Source: Lepidodermella squamata
Lineage: Eukaryota; Gastrotricha
Length of the DNA stretch: 64,000 nucleotides
Assembly (NCBI GenBank): GCA_047495785.1
Contig: JBLDXI010000045.1
Span: forward strand, 682,001 to 746,000
Direction of reading: 5' to 3'
Part shown: in pieces, positions 43,271 through 56,131 of the stretch
Layout: every line of letters starts with the position of its first letter
Numbering within the stretch: position 1 is the stretch's first letter
The notes under the pieces: model-generated
Told to the model about the DNA's origin: nothing
The model's input: only the letters and a program-made list of their open reading frames with translations
Databases searched by the model: none
Program-made: the position numbers and the translations under genes

Positions 43271-46200
43271 CTAGTTGAAATAAAAGCCACGCTCGAATTT
43301 TACAGCAACGAGAAGACGCTCGTGCAAAATTTCGTCAGAACTGTAGTCGGGCAGCTTCAGGTAGTGCAAGCAGGTGTTTACCGACGGGTAGGCCCCGTCT
43401 CCACCATCCTTTCGCACCACCGTCAATCGCGGCTGCAGACTCGAAAGACCGCCTGGAGGCAGCGATGAGCAGCCAGTTGCGAATCGCACAAACGCCCTAC
43501 GATCAGGACCTAGAATGGAAAAATAAGATCAATTTCAAGATGCAAGACTCAAATAATTACCAGATAGTTGAGTAAGCACTCGGGCAAGGCGCAAGAACCC
43601 AGGTGATTCACGCGTATAGCCGAATTTCGGCTCGGTGTTGCTGATAATATCTTCAACGGCCCACTGTGGGTATCGCTCGCCGACTACCAGTGAAGCTAGT
43701 TCGGCAGGTGACGAAGCGAAAAGGCTCAAGGATGAAAGCGGGAAAACAGCATCGAAACCTTCACGCATTGCAACAATTTGGCGGCGAATGCCGGAGTAGA
43801 GACTGAAATCAAGTAGGCGATCAACGTATTCAGTGACGTTACTCGAGTCAACATCAGCATCGGAGTTTTCCCCGAAACTGTGACTACTGAAGCCGTAAAC
43901 ACGGGACGAGGCTTGGTAGCCGTATGAAAGGCAAAGATCTTCTAGCTTGATTCGCTCTGGTTTCCCGGGTGAAATAGCAACAGTTCCATCAATCGGTTCA
44001 TAAGTTTGCAATTGGGCAATGGAACGAGCGAGGTATGGATGTACATCAGCCAGGTCTGAAAAGGACAGGTGGCCGTAGAACCAGAGTGGATCGATAGGAC
44101 CAGGTAGCGCGGGGACTAAAAACGGCGAAACAACCTCTGCGGGCGTTGCTGCGGTTTCAGTCAATGAACAAGACGTGAGGATTTTCAGGAGTGGGACCGA
44201 TAGTGGAATATCAACCAAACGGCCGTCTTGGATTGCTTTGGCAATAATTGTACCAAGGACTCGGAAGAGAGGCAGAACTTTGTCGAGCTGAGGCGAGTCC
44301 TGAGGGTAAGGCGCTGGGAACAAACCGCCGGCTCGATGGACGTAGAAACCCGGTGGCCTCTGACCATGGCCCAAATCAAGATCGCGATCGTCTGGTTTTG
44401 TCTCTCCAGCAACGGTATCTTTCTCGGGGTTATCTTCATCATCATCACACATCCACATGCCAGTGCGCTTTTCCTGAAGAGCGGCTGAGGTGAGGGCGTA
44501 GAATTCAAGAGTTGGGCCCAGCCCAGTGCCTTCTTCGCCGAGAAATTCCACCTCGAGAATCGCCTTTCGAGAAGCGTGATGAGTGAAAACTTGCTGGGCC
44601 CACGCGAAGAACGTTTCAGCCGGCGCTCGAGGAACTCGAACTCGTTCGTGCTTCAACCGACCGACATGCGCATCGAGACCCAATGCACCCCCTGTAACAG
44701 CGGCGTATTCATCCAATTGTCGCCTGGCTGCTGCCGGGCCACCAGCAGCTGAAGCGGCCGACAAAGCCGCAGCGTCTCGTTTCGATTGCAACCAAACAAC
44801 AGCCCTAGTTGTCCCGAACGCTGTACCTTGAAGCAGGGAAATGCGGGTCTCCAGCGGTAACAACCACGGGCAACCTTTCGACAGTGTGTGGACCCACTTC
44901 GGCAAAGCTCCACAAGCGACGGTGACAACATCGGCTAATTGTTGCTCGAATTTGACAGTCAAGCGGCGGCTGACAAAGGTTTCAGGTTGAACAACGTCGC
45001 CAAATGCGTTATGGAGCAACATCAACACATCAGCTATTTCATTGGTCTGAGGGCACATAACCGAGTTAACTGCCGGCGGGATAGTAACCGGCTCTCGAGC
45101 TGGTGTTGACTTCGCATTAGGCGTTCCCAAGACCTTGCTCGACTGCGATGATTTAGGCTGTTTATTAAACCATTCTTCATAGATTTTCACCAACTGCGAG
45201 GTTGGCATTAAGCGTTTCAGCTGACGCCTCGAACCAACTAGCTCCCACTTAGTCAACATAGCCTGGTCAGCATTCAGCATGAGAAAATCGATCAATTCCT
45301 GTTTAGGCAGCCGATCAGACCCGGCGTGCTTTTTCACGAACGCAACGCTCCACAAACCCTCTGGGGTTTGTTTCAAATTTTCGTCCCCTTCAGTAGGGTC
45401 GATCGGTTCAAAATTTTTGCCCGTCGCAGATTTCAACCGGTAGACAAGGGTGAAAGTTGTTTCCCACAACCGACGAAGCTTATCAGCTTTCACCGTAGTT
45501 CCTAAACTTTGCAGCATCATATCTTGAACGTAACTGAAAATCGTGCGATTCGGGTCAGCGAGAACGACCTCCTGCTCAGGCAGACCAGGTAAATGCGGCC
45601 CTTTCAAACTAAGCTCGAGCAGGCGAGGTGACGGAGGGGTAATTCCTGAATTTTGATTGACATGCTGGGTGTGGCTTGATTCGCCATTCGGGGCGGGAAC
45701 GTTGTAGTCCTGGGTTTGGTTGACATTTGTGCGACCTGGGCGAGGGTCAAAAGCTGGTAGAAGAGCGGCTAAAGACGCTCGCAACACGAAATCATCGTCC
45801 CAGACAGCCTGTTGACGGCCGCGCTGGTTTGACTCAGAAGTCGTTTCATCGTCAGACTAAAATGAAAAAATCCTTAAACCTGATTAAAATCTCAGAAAAC
45901 GCAATTTACCTCCTCCTGGACATCTTCGAATTCATCAGTGGCACCGCCATCGTCATCCTCTTCGTCATCTTCCTCGGGTGGTAAGTCAAGAGCGGCCGCA
46001 GCTGATTCCGCCCGAAGGCGATCTTCGAATTCGTCGACAACATCGTTGATAACCGCGGCAGGAGATGCTTGTTCGAGTGAACAGACAGAGACGATTTGCG
46101 GTTCGGCGGAGCTAGGCGCCAAAACAGGGTCCACGGTCTCGCCGGCCGGTGTGTTGGCGGTGACTAGGGTTTCCAGCTCACTCTCACTGCCTCCAACCGA

Positions 46201-49200
46201 CTGAGGAGCGACACGAGGCGGCGGCACAGGAGCTGATGGTCGAAGAGTAGACGTCGAAGCTAGATTCGGGTATGACTGGGCCGTATTCGGGAATTCGGAC
46301 GATGGCTGAAGACCGCTGCTCGAGCTGCCGATAGGGCCACCGATACCAGGAGCGGACGGCAAGATCGGGATATTTCGCTTAGCCAGCAGATCGAACAGGC
46401 GCATACGGAAACTCGGTGACGCGCCGGGAACCGACGACAAAATTCCGGCGATTCGATTTAACATGCGCAACTCGTCATCTCCGTCGTCGGACATGATTCG
46501 CTCTCGGCCTTCGATGTTAGCCGCGCCTGGCAATTTGCCACCGTCGCCGCTGTTGTTCATCAACGCGCTGTTAGCTAGTTCAGGGGCGCTTGAGAATTGC
46601 TGTTGAGCAATGGCGGCTATTCCTTTATTTTCGTCAGATTTCTGACCTCGCAATGCCGATTCTTGCGAGTCAGGTTTTGTGAAGAATTCCTCCTCTAAAT
46701 CGCCTATTTGACGCAGGAGACGAGCTTCGGCGCTGAGCAGCAACTCAGCAATGCCACTATCAGCAATTTCAGCCAGCGACATAGCAGCAGCGGCCAACGA
46801 GTTTTGCTCGGCGAATCGGCGAGGAGGGGGTGGTAAAACAGCCGGTAGAGACGGCGGACTAGCCGAGACATCATCAGCCGAAACCGCGCTTGACTCCGGG
46901 TCCAAATTCGACTGGAAGCCACTAGTAGCCGATCTACCAGCGGCCAGATCAGTCTGAGTCAACGCCGGGGTCGACGAACTTTTGTTCCGGCTACCGCTCA
47001 TTGGTCGTTGTAATTTTCGAGATCGCGACTTATCGCCCGAAACCGGGACGACATTCGCTGGTTTGGATGACGCGCTTGGGGCTAGGTCGAGGTCGTACTT
47101 ACCCTCGGCACCCATGCGGTAGGAATTGATACCACCCGCATCCCATTGCACCTCGACCCAGCCGTTGTGAAGTGGGCGGGTGACGACGCCTTCGCCTCGA
47201 GGAACGCCGTCCTGGGACCGCCATTGCCAATCCGGACCTCGGACCACCTTCACCCCTGGGACCATCTGTCGCAACAGGTGGGACCGGGTGTGTCGTGACT
47301 GAGCTTCCGTGAGTTCTTCCGGGCATTTTGGGCTTGCATTGACGCTTTGGTTCAAATCATCACAACCATTCAAAACCTTGCCGTAAATCTCAAACCCGCT
47401 GAACGATAAGCAATGGTGCTGACCTGAAGAGTTTGGTCCGTTAGCTTGAAGCCGAATGTAACGATAGCCCTTATCACTAGCCCCGGTGACGGGTTCACCC
47501 GACAATTGCCACGTGGCGGTCTGGCCGGGCTCGAGTAGAGAGCTGTCGCCCACGTGCGTTTTAAGGACGACCCAAGATCTCCCGTCCACCGAACCCAATA
47601 GCTGCCAATTTCTCGGCGCAGATCGATGGCCGTAACCTCGTGAATAGCGCAACGTGTACGCCGAGAGCTGGACGAAAATTCCAAGATCAACGGTGATAGC
47701 GGCTTGTTTGCTATCCTGGGTGTGGCAGTTCAAAGGACTGGCATCACGGCTCAAAATGTAATGCGGTTTCCCGTATGGCATTCGAGGCTTGTCTGATGTA
47801 GTCACCGAAACCAGCCCAGTTTGACCAGGGTTCACCCAATCTTGAACAGTTCGGCCGTTAGTGCCGATCCAGTAGAAAATTCCGTTCTCGTCAAAATCAT
47901 GCTCCCATGTGAATTCAAGCGTTTGATTAGCGTCTTTCGCCGCGGAGATTTGGCGGATAAACGCGAGCGATTTTCGATCACTAGTATCATACCACTGTTG
48001 CAATACCATCGAAGACAAATATCGGTCTAATACGTCGACAGTAACTAGAGGCTCCACCTTGAGCTGACGACCGGTTCGGTCGATGAATAACGTGTCTTTT
48101 TGAGCATAACCCGACTTTTCTAAGACTAGCCTGAGCCGCCGGCTGAGTAACTGCAGCCCGTAGCCGCTAGCCGGATGGCTCGACGTGGCTGAGGTCGCGT
48201 CGTAACTAACAACTTGCGACTTGTCGCAGGCCTCGAAAACGCCGACCATCAGTTTGACCAACTCATTCGCAGCGATATGCATGCCAGATTCATTTTCCTT
48301 ATCCTCACCAGACGATTTCTCGTGAAAGATCGTCTCCCGTAAAATTCGCATCGCCTCGTAATTCATTTTGTCGCCTGGCAGGGACAGGCATGATTTCAAA
48401 GCTGCGACCAAGCCGCTGTTTTGAGCTTCAAATGGCGAAAACGGCACGCGTCGTTCATTATTGCCAGGAACAGGCGAGCCATCGTCAGGTATAAACAGAT
48501 TTATCAATTCCGTAACAACTTGAACGAACTGGTCGCGCCATTTTTCGGTTTCTTTATCACTCGATGATCGAATGATCTGAGCGACTTTGTCCAGTTTTCT
48601 AGCAACTGTCGTCAACTTTGATGAGGTCTCAGCTTCACCTTCGCCGGGTTTGCGAAGATAAGCGCTGCCAATGTGCGCGGCAAGTTGCTTAGCTCGCTCT
48701 TTCATTGAAACCAGTCGGTTGACAACTGGAGGCCTGACTGGTCTGCGACCTGGCCACATCGGTAAATTATCGACAGGTAACATGGTATCGACTGTAATTG
48801 CATGTCGCGAGCCGGAAACAGAATTGAAAACGAACCCAGATACGTCCGGGCGAAGACTGATTGTTTGATTGGCCGCTCCCGAATTTCGGATGACTAACTC
48901 GGACGAAAGTTGGGCGTTCACATTACCGGTGGAAACCACTCCTGTTGGTTGAATCTCATGGGAGGTAAGCGACCAGTTGCCAATAGAAGCCCCGAGTATA
49001 CCCAGGTTCAACACCGAAACCCCCGATGTTGAAGTATTTGTAATTGAAGCTTGTGTTCTAAGGTGATGCAGTTTCTCCAGAAATTCGTCTCTGCTGGAAG
49101 AAGATTCCATGACTTCAGGTGTTCCAGAGCTGTACATAGTATTAAGGTGGCGATTCATTAAATAGTAGAACCAGCCGTTGGAGTCAAGAGGCAACTCTAG

Positions 49201-51610
49201 CAAGCAACCTGATTCGTGCCATAAGAAAATTGATTGCTCCGCTCTGAGAACAGCCCAATTTTGCCACCAATAAGGCTTGTTTACATCGATTACTGCTTGT
49301 TGTGCCTCGTTCGTCGAATCGCCCGAGTCTCGTTCAGAATCTTCAATGACCAACGTATCTTCTTGCCCACCGCTTGACGGGGTGACCAAGTCAGATGCAG
49401 CAGACGGGGTAGTCAGTGTTACTGTAGAAGACGGAGTTGTTGTCGAAGGTGCGAGATCATAAATTTTGGTCGGGAGGCCAAGCCTCAAGAAATGGTCCAT
49501 CATAATCGAACTGGCCCTAGCTAATAATTGTTCGCAAAGCTCTAGAGCTAAAACGTGCGTTTCATCGACATCGTCAGTATCAATCGAAGCGCATAACGCT
49601 TCGGTCAAAGATGAACAAGTTGATGAGGATGAGAGCATTTGCTGTAAAACGTTGGGAGGCGAGCAGTGGACTACTTTCTTTAGGATACTCAAAACACTTC
49701 GACGAAGAGCTGTAGATGACGATTGATGAAATGTGCCGACGATAACTGGTACGAGGCTCAACACGAAATCGACTGCCTGTTCGGTTGGTATCGACACAAC
49801 TGGAGCAACAGCTGGTGCTGTACTCTGCTCAATTTGTGGACCGGTTCCATGAACAGTGTGAGGCAGACTGCCACTCATCGCGTCTTGTGAGGTTGGAGAA
49901 TCCAGCGAATTGCGATTAATATCAGTCGGATTTTCTAACAATGATATAACCTCACGATGCCCTTCGCTATTCGCTGAATCATGACCCTCACGGGCTTTAT
50001 CAAGCGCTGTTTTCCCCTCATCGTCTCTAAGCTCCGCGTTAGCGCCGTGTCTCAGCAAAATTCTAGCAACATTAGGTCGCCCAAAACAGGCAGCGTAATG
50101 AAGAGAAGGGGAACGTTGGCCACGGTTGACGTCTGCGCCTCGTTCGCAAAGATATTCAACGATTTCAGGAGAGCCGAAAGCAGCAGCCCAATTCAGGAGA
50201 GTTTGACCGACATCATCTACGTAATTAGGGTCGAACCCAGATTCGATTGCGTCGATCAGCGCCTCGGTATCTTTGGCACGGATCAAGTCAATAACGCGAC
50301 GCGGAGATTTGTCACTGTTTGGGTTAAGGCGGCGGTGAATGTCGAGACGGCGACCACCTTTACTGCCTAGCTGCGTTACCGCGGTGTGGCCTTCGTATAG
50401 AATGATCAGCAATACATCAATCAAACGAAGTGCTTCAACCGCTACACGCTCATCGGCTCGAAGGACAGATTCTATGGCACCAATAATATCTCGACTCAGC
50501 AGTTCTCGCGTCACAACAACTGATCCCCTACACAGACTCGATAACAGATTCAATGAAGCAATCAGGCGCCCACCGCCAGCTCCGGAGGCCCACGCCGCTG
50601 CCGAGGTGGAAGAGGGCAGGGATGATGACAACGATTGACGATTGCCCGGTGTTGCGGGAGTCGTTGTAGCGACGTTGCAGCTTTCAGATAAATTAGGCCC
50701 AGCGTCAGAAATGAATTGCAATAGAACATCGAGCAGGCCACAGCGGATGAGAGGCTCTAAATCAGCCGACTTGTTGAGAAATCTCTCCGCCAGTGTTCCA
50801 AGACATCGCAATGCGCTATCACATAACTTGAAAGAAATACCAAAGTTTCATAAAAAAAAAGAAGGCCTGGCAAAAACGCAAACAAACCATTACGTCACCA
50901 GAATGAAGCATAGAAGTTAAGTTTTCAATGTAAGTGTTTAAATTTGAATCGCTTGAATCCAGCCTGGATATAAGGCGGGTAACAATGGACAGAGCTGAGC
51001 GTAGAGTATCCTCATGGGTTTGTTTGCGATTTATTGTAATGTAATTAAGTATTGATCCAAGACCTCCAGATTCAAAAACAACGCCCGGTTCTCGGCTGCA
51101 AACCAATTCCAATACCTAACATCCAGAAATCACATTTGTGGATAACATATGGAAGGTATTAAAAATACAAACTTTGACGCATTGTTCTGAGAGGTCTTTA
51201 CTTGTCTTCGAGTCAGAATCGGCAGTGTTCAGCCGCGCACAAAGTGCTTTCACTGCCCCATCGACCTGAACGATTCGCCTGGTACATTCAGAGCTGACAT
51301 CCAAGTAATAAGTAATGGCTCGGGCTGTGACTTCCAGGACACCTTCAGGTGCCTCTTTGTCGATGAATATATTGCAAAGTGCTGGAATAAATGTGCGGGG
51401 CGGATAACTGAGAAGAAAATAAGTAAACATTTGTAAGCAGATAGATCCAAACTTCACAAATTACCTTTCAAAGCATCGGTCAATATTATCTGAAAGTAGC
51501 AGGACCATACAAAGCTGTTCAAGAGCTTGCATTTGCATTTCACGCTCTTCTCCATGGCCACTTCCCAGCCATTGCAACAATGTGCTAGGATCAACATCTA
51601 AAACATCCAT
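43271..51610 (-). CDS. HECTD1: HECT-type E3 ubiquitin ligase HECTD1
   Basis: Very large E3 ligase. Six exons on the minus strand: 51465-51610, 51173-51407, 50888-51115, 45910-50826, 43561-45856 and 43271-43509; phases close and give 2,686 residues (human 2,610). Features in order: armadillo-like N-terminus ([37 protein letters not shown]), ankyrin repeats ([26 protein letters not shown]), a SUN/discoidin-like domain ([15 protein letters not shown]), a MIB/HERC2 domain ([26 protein letters not shown]), an acidic region, and the HECT domain. The catalytic cysteine is in VNTCLHYLK (codon 43370-43372), in the last exon. One exon alone is 4,917 bp. Introns are 51-61 bp. Confidence 0.97.
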
Positions 51611-52615
51611 TTTCTATACAAAAGTAAAAATGGAGCAGAAATTAGGCTCAGAATGATTATCATCAAACAGTTTGCCAATGCGAATGATTACAAAGTCAGC
51701 TTTAATAAAATCTAAGACCAGCCAATAGGCTTGACAGCTATTGAACGTCAGTCACTGTTCATCGACAATCGACATAAGATATCGGACAAACTAAAAAAAC
51801 ACATCGAGAGTTACAGCTTTCCCTATAATTTCAGGTATTCTCTTGGATGGTTAGCCCGAGGTGCTTCTTACGCGTAACCGGCAGAGCCAATCAGAGCCTA
51901 AAGAACATTTCGGAGACTTGAGTTTGTCGCGTAATGCCCTGTTGTTTTTGCCGTCGGGAGGACGTCATCGCCAAGCATGTTTTTCTGTTTTTCACATTTA
52001 ATATTTTTATCCAAGAAAATTCATTTTCGATTCCGCTGATAAACGCCAAAAATGATAAGCTTTTCGAAAAATAAGCAGCCGAAAAATTATTTTGCCTAAA
52101 AATAACAGTGAAATCCGTTTTGTTTGCTAAAACTTGTTACTTTGTATTGCGTTTTGCGTTTGTTTTCGTACCGTGTTTTTGACTTCACACTGCTCGCGAT
52201 GTCCTCATAGCTTTAGCCTTTCAGGTTTCTCCCTTTGGTAATTGGAGTTTAGCGGGGGAAATTTAACGGTTATTACTGCTTCTCGGGTGAATGATTTGCC
52301 AACGCTGCCAGTGACCTCTGACGGATTTATAATTCCAAGGGATGTCCTGATTTGGAATAGCCTTTGATAGCCTTATTTAGTATGCCTAAAATTGAATATT
52401 AGCTATTAGCTCAGCTCTTAGTATAATATTCAGTGTATTTTGATTCATACGGGGTTGCTTAGAGCTTAGAGTTGCATTCTATGTCAAGTCCCTGTCGTTC
52501 CGAGTTTGGTTATCGCTCACCTACTCTTTACGCTTCTCGAATATTTGTTGCTGAGTTCTGAAATATCAACTTTGTCATACTTGTGAATTCTGTCGCAAAC
52601 AATAGACCTGGTGAT
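51611..52615. other. Divergent intergenic region between HECTD1 and TIMM50
   Basis: About 1 kb between divergent genes, so probably both promoters. No coding sequence or repeat recognised. Confidence 0.45.
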
Positions 52616-53782
52616 ATGTTGTTGCTAAAATTGGGCAAAATATTTGGGTCTTCGAGGGCCGTATCGGCAGCTGCGCTATGCGGATGCGGGCAACAGTTGG
52701 CTATGTCTGCGGCGAAAATTCCGGTTTTTAAGCCGACTGGCATTTTCTCTAGTCATGCCCATAATCAGCTCAATTCGACTTTCCTCGCCTTTTCACCACG
52801 TTACTTGTGCACAGCTACTCCGAAGCCTGCTCAGCCGGACCAAAGCCAATCAAGTGGTGAAAAGAAAGAGTCCGGTGACGGCGATCAAAAGAAATGGTAT
52901 CACGCTTGGACTGGGAAAAATGTCTGGAAGCTGGGCGCGTTGTCCTTGGGGCTTTGGTTAACAATGGCTGGTGGTTATATCCTTGTTAATTGGGGCGCTC
53001 CTCTGATGGATAGCGAGGGAAACATAATTTCTGACGAGTTTTCGTCTCTTCCTACGTGGCAGCAATATCCTCGACGAGCTTGGCGGGAGATGTGGCAATA
53101 TCAGCAAATGATTCGTGATCCAGTTTCTGACAAATTGCTTCCCGATCCTCTTCAAGAACCTTATTACCAACCACCCTACACCTTGGTCATTGAGCTGATG
53201 GGCGTCCTGGTCCATCCTGACTGGACTTATAAAACGGGTTGGCGTTTTCGCAAGCGTCCTGGGCTTGATTATTTGCTGAAAAATTGCGGTTATCCCCTTT
53301 ATGAGGTGGTAATTTTCACTCAAGAACCAGCTCTCACCGCTCATCCTTTAATCGATGGTCTTGACCCAAATAACATGGTTATGTACAGGTTATACCGAGA
53401 TTCTACTCGCTACGATAAAGGTGTCCATATTAAAGACTTGTCTTGCTTGAATCGTGATCTTTCCAAAGTAATATTCATTGACTGGGATGTTAGTACGGGT
53501 CAGCTTCAACCCAGAAACATGTTGCCTTTGAAGAAGTGGAAAGGAGAAGATTCGGATACTACGTTGGTTGATTTGGCATCGTTTTTGCGTACGCTTGCAC
53601 TCTCGGGTGTCGAAGATGTTCGTCCTGTCATTGAGTATTATCGTCAATTTGACGATCCTTTGTTCATTTTCCGTGAAAACCAGCGCAAACTTGCAGCTGC
53701 TGAGCAGCAAAAGGCTAGTAGTCCTCCGGCTTCGCACCATTTGCCCACTCCTTCCACCAGTTGGGTACCTTGGCGTCGGTGA
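52616..53782 (+). CDS. TIMM50: Mitochondrial import inner membrane translocase subunit Tim50
   Basis: TIM23 receptor that takes presequence proteins from the TOM complex. It is a single exon of 388 residues from the ATG at 52616. An N-terminal presequence region is followed by one membrane helix at about residues 107-122 (ALSLGLWLTMAGGYIL). The FCP/NIF-like domain has ELMGVLVHPDW, KTGWRFRKRPG, EVVIFTQEPALTA, YRLYRDSTRY and HIKDLSCLNRDLSKV. The phosphatase DxDxT signature is absent, as in the family. It is first of a plus-strand group; BRD8 follows after about 130-150 bp. Confidence 0.96.
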   Translation: MLLLKLGKIFGSSRAVSAAALCGCGQQLAMSAAKIPVFKPTGIFSSHAHNQLNSTFLAFSPRYLCTATPKPAQPDQSQSSGEKKESGDGDQKKWYHAWTGKNVWKLGALSLGLWLTMAGGYILVNWGAPLMDSEGNIISDEFSSLPTWQQYPRRAWREMWQYQQMIRDPVSDKLLPDPLQEPYYQPPYTLVIELMGVLVHPDWTYKTGWRFRKRPGLDYLLKNCGYPLYEVVIFTQEPALTAHPLIDGLDPNNMVMYRLYRDSTRYDKGVHIKDLSCLNRDLSKVIFIDWDVSTGQLQPRNMLPLKKWKGEDSDTTLVDLASFLRTLALSGVEDVRPVIEYYRQFDDPLFIFRENQRKLAAAEQQKASSPPASHHLPTPSTSWVPWRR

Positions 53783-53873
53783 AGGAAGTGTTTGTAACAT
53801 TCCAACGTCAACATGTGATCGTGTATCGGGAGAGCTTCCATCTAGTGCTACAAAATTTTTGATTTTTTATTCA

Positions 53874-53910
53874 AATAAACTTGGCATTCAATTTATTAAT
53901 GTAATTATAG
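53874..53910 (+). other. Putative gene junction: poly(A) signal then splice acceptor (TIMM50 to BRD8)
   Basis: AATAAA at 53874-53879, then AG at 53909-53910 after a T/A-rich stretch (31 bases later). The BRD8 reading frame continues directly after this AG. There is no donor for it that would keep the frame with an ATG. Best explained by trans-splicing at an operon junction (inference). Confidence 0.55.
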
Positions 53911-53933
53911 GTTTTTATCTCACAATAAGAAAA

Positions 53934-55961
53934 CTGGAGTCGCCAAGACAAACATTAGTAAACGATGCTAAGCCTGCGGAGACGCCTTGGAATTCGGGGG
54001 AGCAGGCTTTATTGGTTATGCTTCAATCTAGATACTCATCCGAGTCTAACCGATGGGTTCTAGTTGCATCGGAGATGTCGAAATTGTGTACAAAATTGAC
54101 GAATTGCTCAATTGGACCGCAGGATTTCGATGCGAGAAAAGACGTGCTATGCAACAAATTTTCGGCAACTTCATGTGAGGCTGAATTCATACGGTTGACC
54201 TCTGACTGCGATACTCAGGAAAGCCTGATGCAGCAGCTTGTCCAATCTCGCGTCCAGGCGCTGAAGGCACACCTCTCATCTCTGAAAGAACGTTACCAAA
54301 AGGTTTCAATGTTGTTGAAATCGGAAAATTTTGATCGATCTGATCCGTTTGTTCAAGAAATGATGCAGTTATATTTATTGTCAAAATCAGCACCGGCTGT
54401 TGATCAGTCAAACCAGCAAAGCGTTGGCGATGCTAAAGTTACGCGAGGTCGGAAGCGCCAGAGAGCGAATTCGAATGCCGCTGAGCAACAACCAGCTGTT
54501 GCAGCAGCCGCTTCGAAGAAAGACCTGTCTCAAATTGCTTCTCCAACTCGATTAGCGTTGAAGAGAAGCGTCGGAAGCCCATCGCCGGCTGTACCAGGTA
54601 GAACACGGTCTAGCGCTGCATTTGGCTCGCCTCCTTCAACTCCAGCTGCTCAAACACCAGCGGCTCAGCCTGCTGTCGAAGAAGAGGCACCCGTGAAAAT
54701 GGAAGTTGAACGGCAAAACAGTGGTGGCCGGTCGAGGACAAGTAGTCGAGTTGCTCAATTACCGCCGCTGGTCATCCGAATTCCAAATCAACATCAGCAG
54801 CAGCAACAACAACAGCAACAGAAGGAGCTACCAGTGCAAGATGCGACTAGTCCGAAGCCTGTCGTTTCAGTACCGTCGCCCTCATTGGCAAAGTCACCCA
54901 TGACTCGACAGCAGCAAAAGGCAGCTGGAAGTACAATGGATTGCCCGACCTCGCCAACGAGTGGTAGTCGACCTCATACCCCGATCGCTGCATCGCCGCC
55001 CTTTATAGCCACACCAGCTCAACAACAACAACAATCGACAGTTACGGCATCCCGGCGTTCACCTCGTGTCGCGAATACTTTGGTGCCAGCTCAGCCTTCT
55101 ACGCCGGCTCCAAAAGTCGAGCTAGAATCGCCCACGACTACTCAACCGCCTCAGCCACCAAGTTCGACGTCACGACCACATCGTAACCGATCTCGCAGCG
55201 ACGCCTCGACGACCTCGGTTTCGGCGGCTAATATTGAGCCTCAACAGCCAGTTTCCGAGGAACAACCACCGCCGACCCCAGTTGTCGAAACTATCGCCAC
55301 CCCAACACCCGCTGTTAAAGAGCGATCAGCTAAGGAGAAAGAAAGTGACCAATCGGCCGTGGACGACCGGCTATCTCGAACAACTCGCCGGCTTTTACTT
55401 CAATTGTGGCGGCAAGTCACTGCTCACCGCCATTCAGCAATTTTCCTGAGCCCTGTAACGGAAGACATCGCACCAAATTACTCGCAAATCGTGTATAAAC
55501 CAAAGGATTTATCCACTATCAAGCAGCATATCGAGTCGGGAAAAATTACGACTGTTCAGGAGTTACAACTCGAGTTGATGATAATGTTTCAAAACGCGTT
55601 GATGTACAACGGGCGTGAACATACTGTCCATCACATGGCCGCCGATATGTACGACGATGTGATGCAACATTTCGAGGCTTATTCTTCGTCTAATTCTGAG
55701 CGCCAAGCGGCGGCAGTTGCGCAGCAGCAAGCGACGTTTTCATCTTCGAAAAAGAACAGCGCAAGGTCGCGACGTCGGCACTCCGAATTCGAGCCGAAGC
55801 CTGCGGTGAACACTCCTTCTGGTCAAGACAATGTGCCGGTTTCTGTTTCCGAGAATGCGAATCACGCGACTGAGACGAAAAATGAGTCGTGCGATGACGT
55901 GAATATGGAAGTGGCCGAACGGTCACCTGCTACTGCTAACGATACCAGTGATATGAGTTGA
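53934..55961 (+). CDS. BRD8: Bromodomain-containing protein 8 (TIP60/NuA4 subunit), start codon unclear
   Basis: Acetyl-lysine reader of the NuA4/TIP60 complex. The N-terminal SANT-like part (PWNSGEQALLVMLQSRY, then NRWVLVASEMSKLC) and a coiled-coil segment (LKAHLSSLKERYQKVSMLL) are followed by a long Pro/Ser/Gln-rich middle with a poly-Q tract (54799-54820). The bromodomain has HRHSAIFLSPVTEDIAPNYS, VYKPKDLSTIKQHIESG and MMFQNALMYNGRE-like MIMFQNALMYN. No in-frame ATG exists between the AG at 53910 and the SANT-like part. The frame is open far upstream into TIMM50 (to 53568). The CTG at 53934 in AAACTGG context is a possible start; a leader-supplied AUG is another. The boundary given is provisional. 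Confidence 0.88.
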   Translation: MESPRQTLVNDAKPAETPWNSGEQALLVMLQSRYSSESNRWVLVASEMSKLCTKLTNCSIGPQDFDARKDVLCNKFSATSCEAEFIRLTSDCDTQESLMQQLVQSRVQALKAHLSSLKERYQKVSMLLKSENFDRSDPFVQEMMQLYLLSKSAPAVDQSNQQSVGDAKVTRGRKRQRANSNAAEQQPAVAAAASKKDLSQIASPTRLALKRSVGSPSPAVPGRTRSSAAFGSPPSTPAAQTPAAQPAVEEEAPVKMEVERQNSGGRSRTSSRVAQLPPLVIRIPNQHQQQQQQQQQKELPVQDATSPKPVVSVPSPSLAKSPMTRQQQKAAGSTMDCPTSPTSGSRPHTPIAASPPFIATPAQQQQQSTVTASRRSPRVANTLVPAQPSTPAPKVELESPTTTQPPQPPSSTSRPHRNRSRSDASTTSVSAANIEPQQPVSEEQPPPTPVVETIATPTPAVKERSAKEKESDQSAVDDRLSRTTRRLLLQLWRQVTAHRHSAIFLSPVTEDIAPNYSQIVYKPKDLSTIKQHIESGKITTVQELQLELMIMFQNALMYNGREHTVHHMAADMYDDVMQHFEAYSSSNSERQAAAVAQQQATFSSSKKNSARSRRRHSEFEPKPAVNTPSGQDNVPVSVSENANHATETKNESCDDVNMEVAERSPATANDTSDMS

Positions 55962-56073
55962 TCAAGTGATGCATGCTCAGCTTCTTTTTCAATTAGGTTC
56001 TTTTTAAGCCAATAAGAAGCTATTCTTCTTCTTTGCCTCCATTCCTATAAGCGATTTTTCGTCATTTTTTGAA

Positions 56074-56113
56074 AATAAACTAAGTAATTTTTCATTTCCC
56101 CCTCTATTTTTAG
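56074..56113 (+). other. Putative gene junction: poly(A) signal then splice acceptor (BRD8 to claudin-like)
   Basis: AATAAA at 56074-56079 is followed by a pyrimidine tract (CCCCCTCTATTTTTAG) with AG at 56112-56113, 18 bases before the next ATG. It has the same spacing as the TIMM50-BRD8 junction. Confidence 0.55.
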
Positions 56114-56131
56114 GTTTTATTTTTGATAAAA

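Noticed and set aside
53568-53933. Reading the BRD8 frame from the ATG at 53568 as its N-terminus
   Set aside because: This part overlaps the TIMM50 coding end in another frame and crosses its poly(A) signal; the residues resemble no BRD8 sequence.
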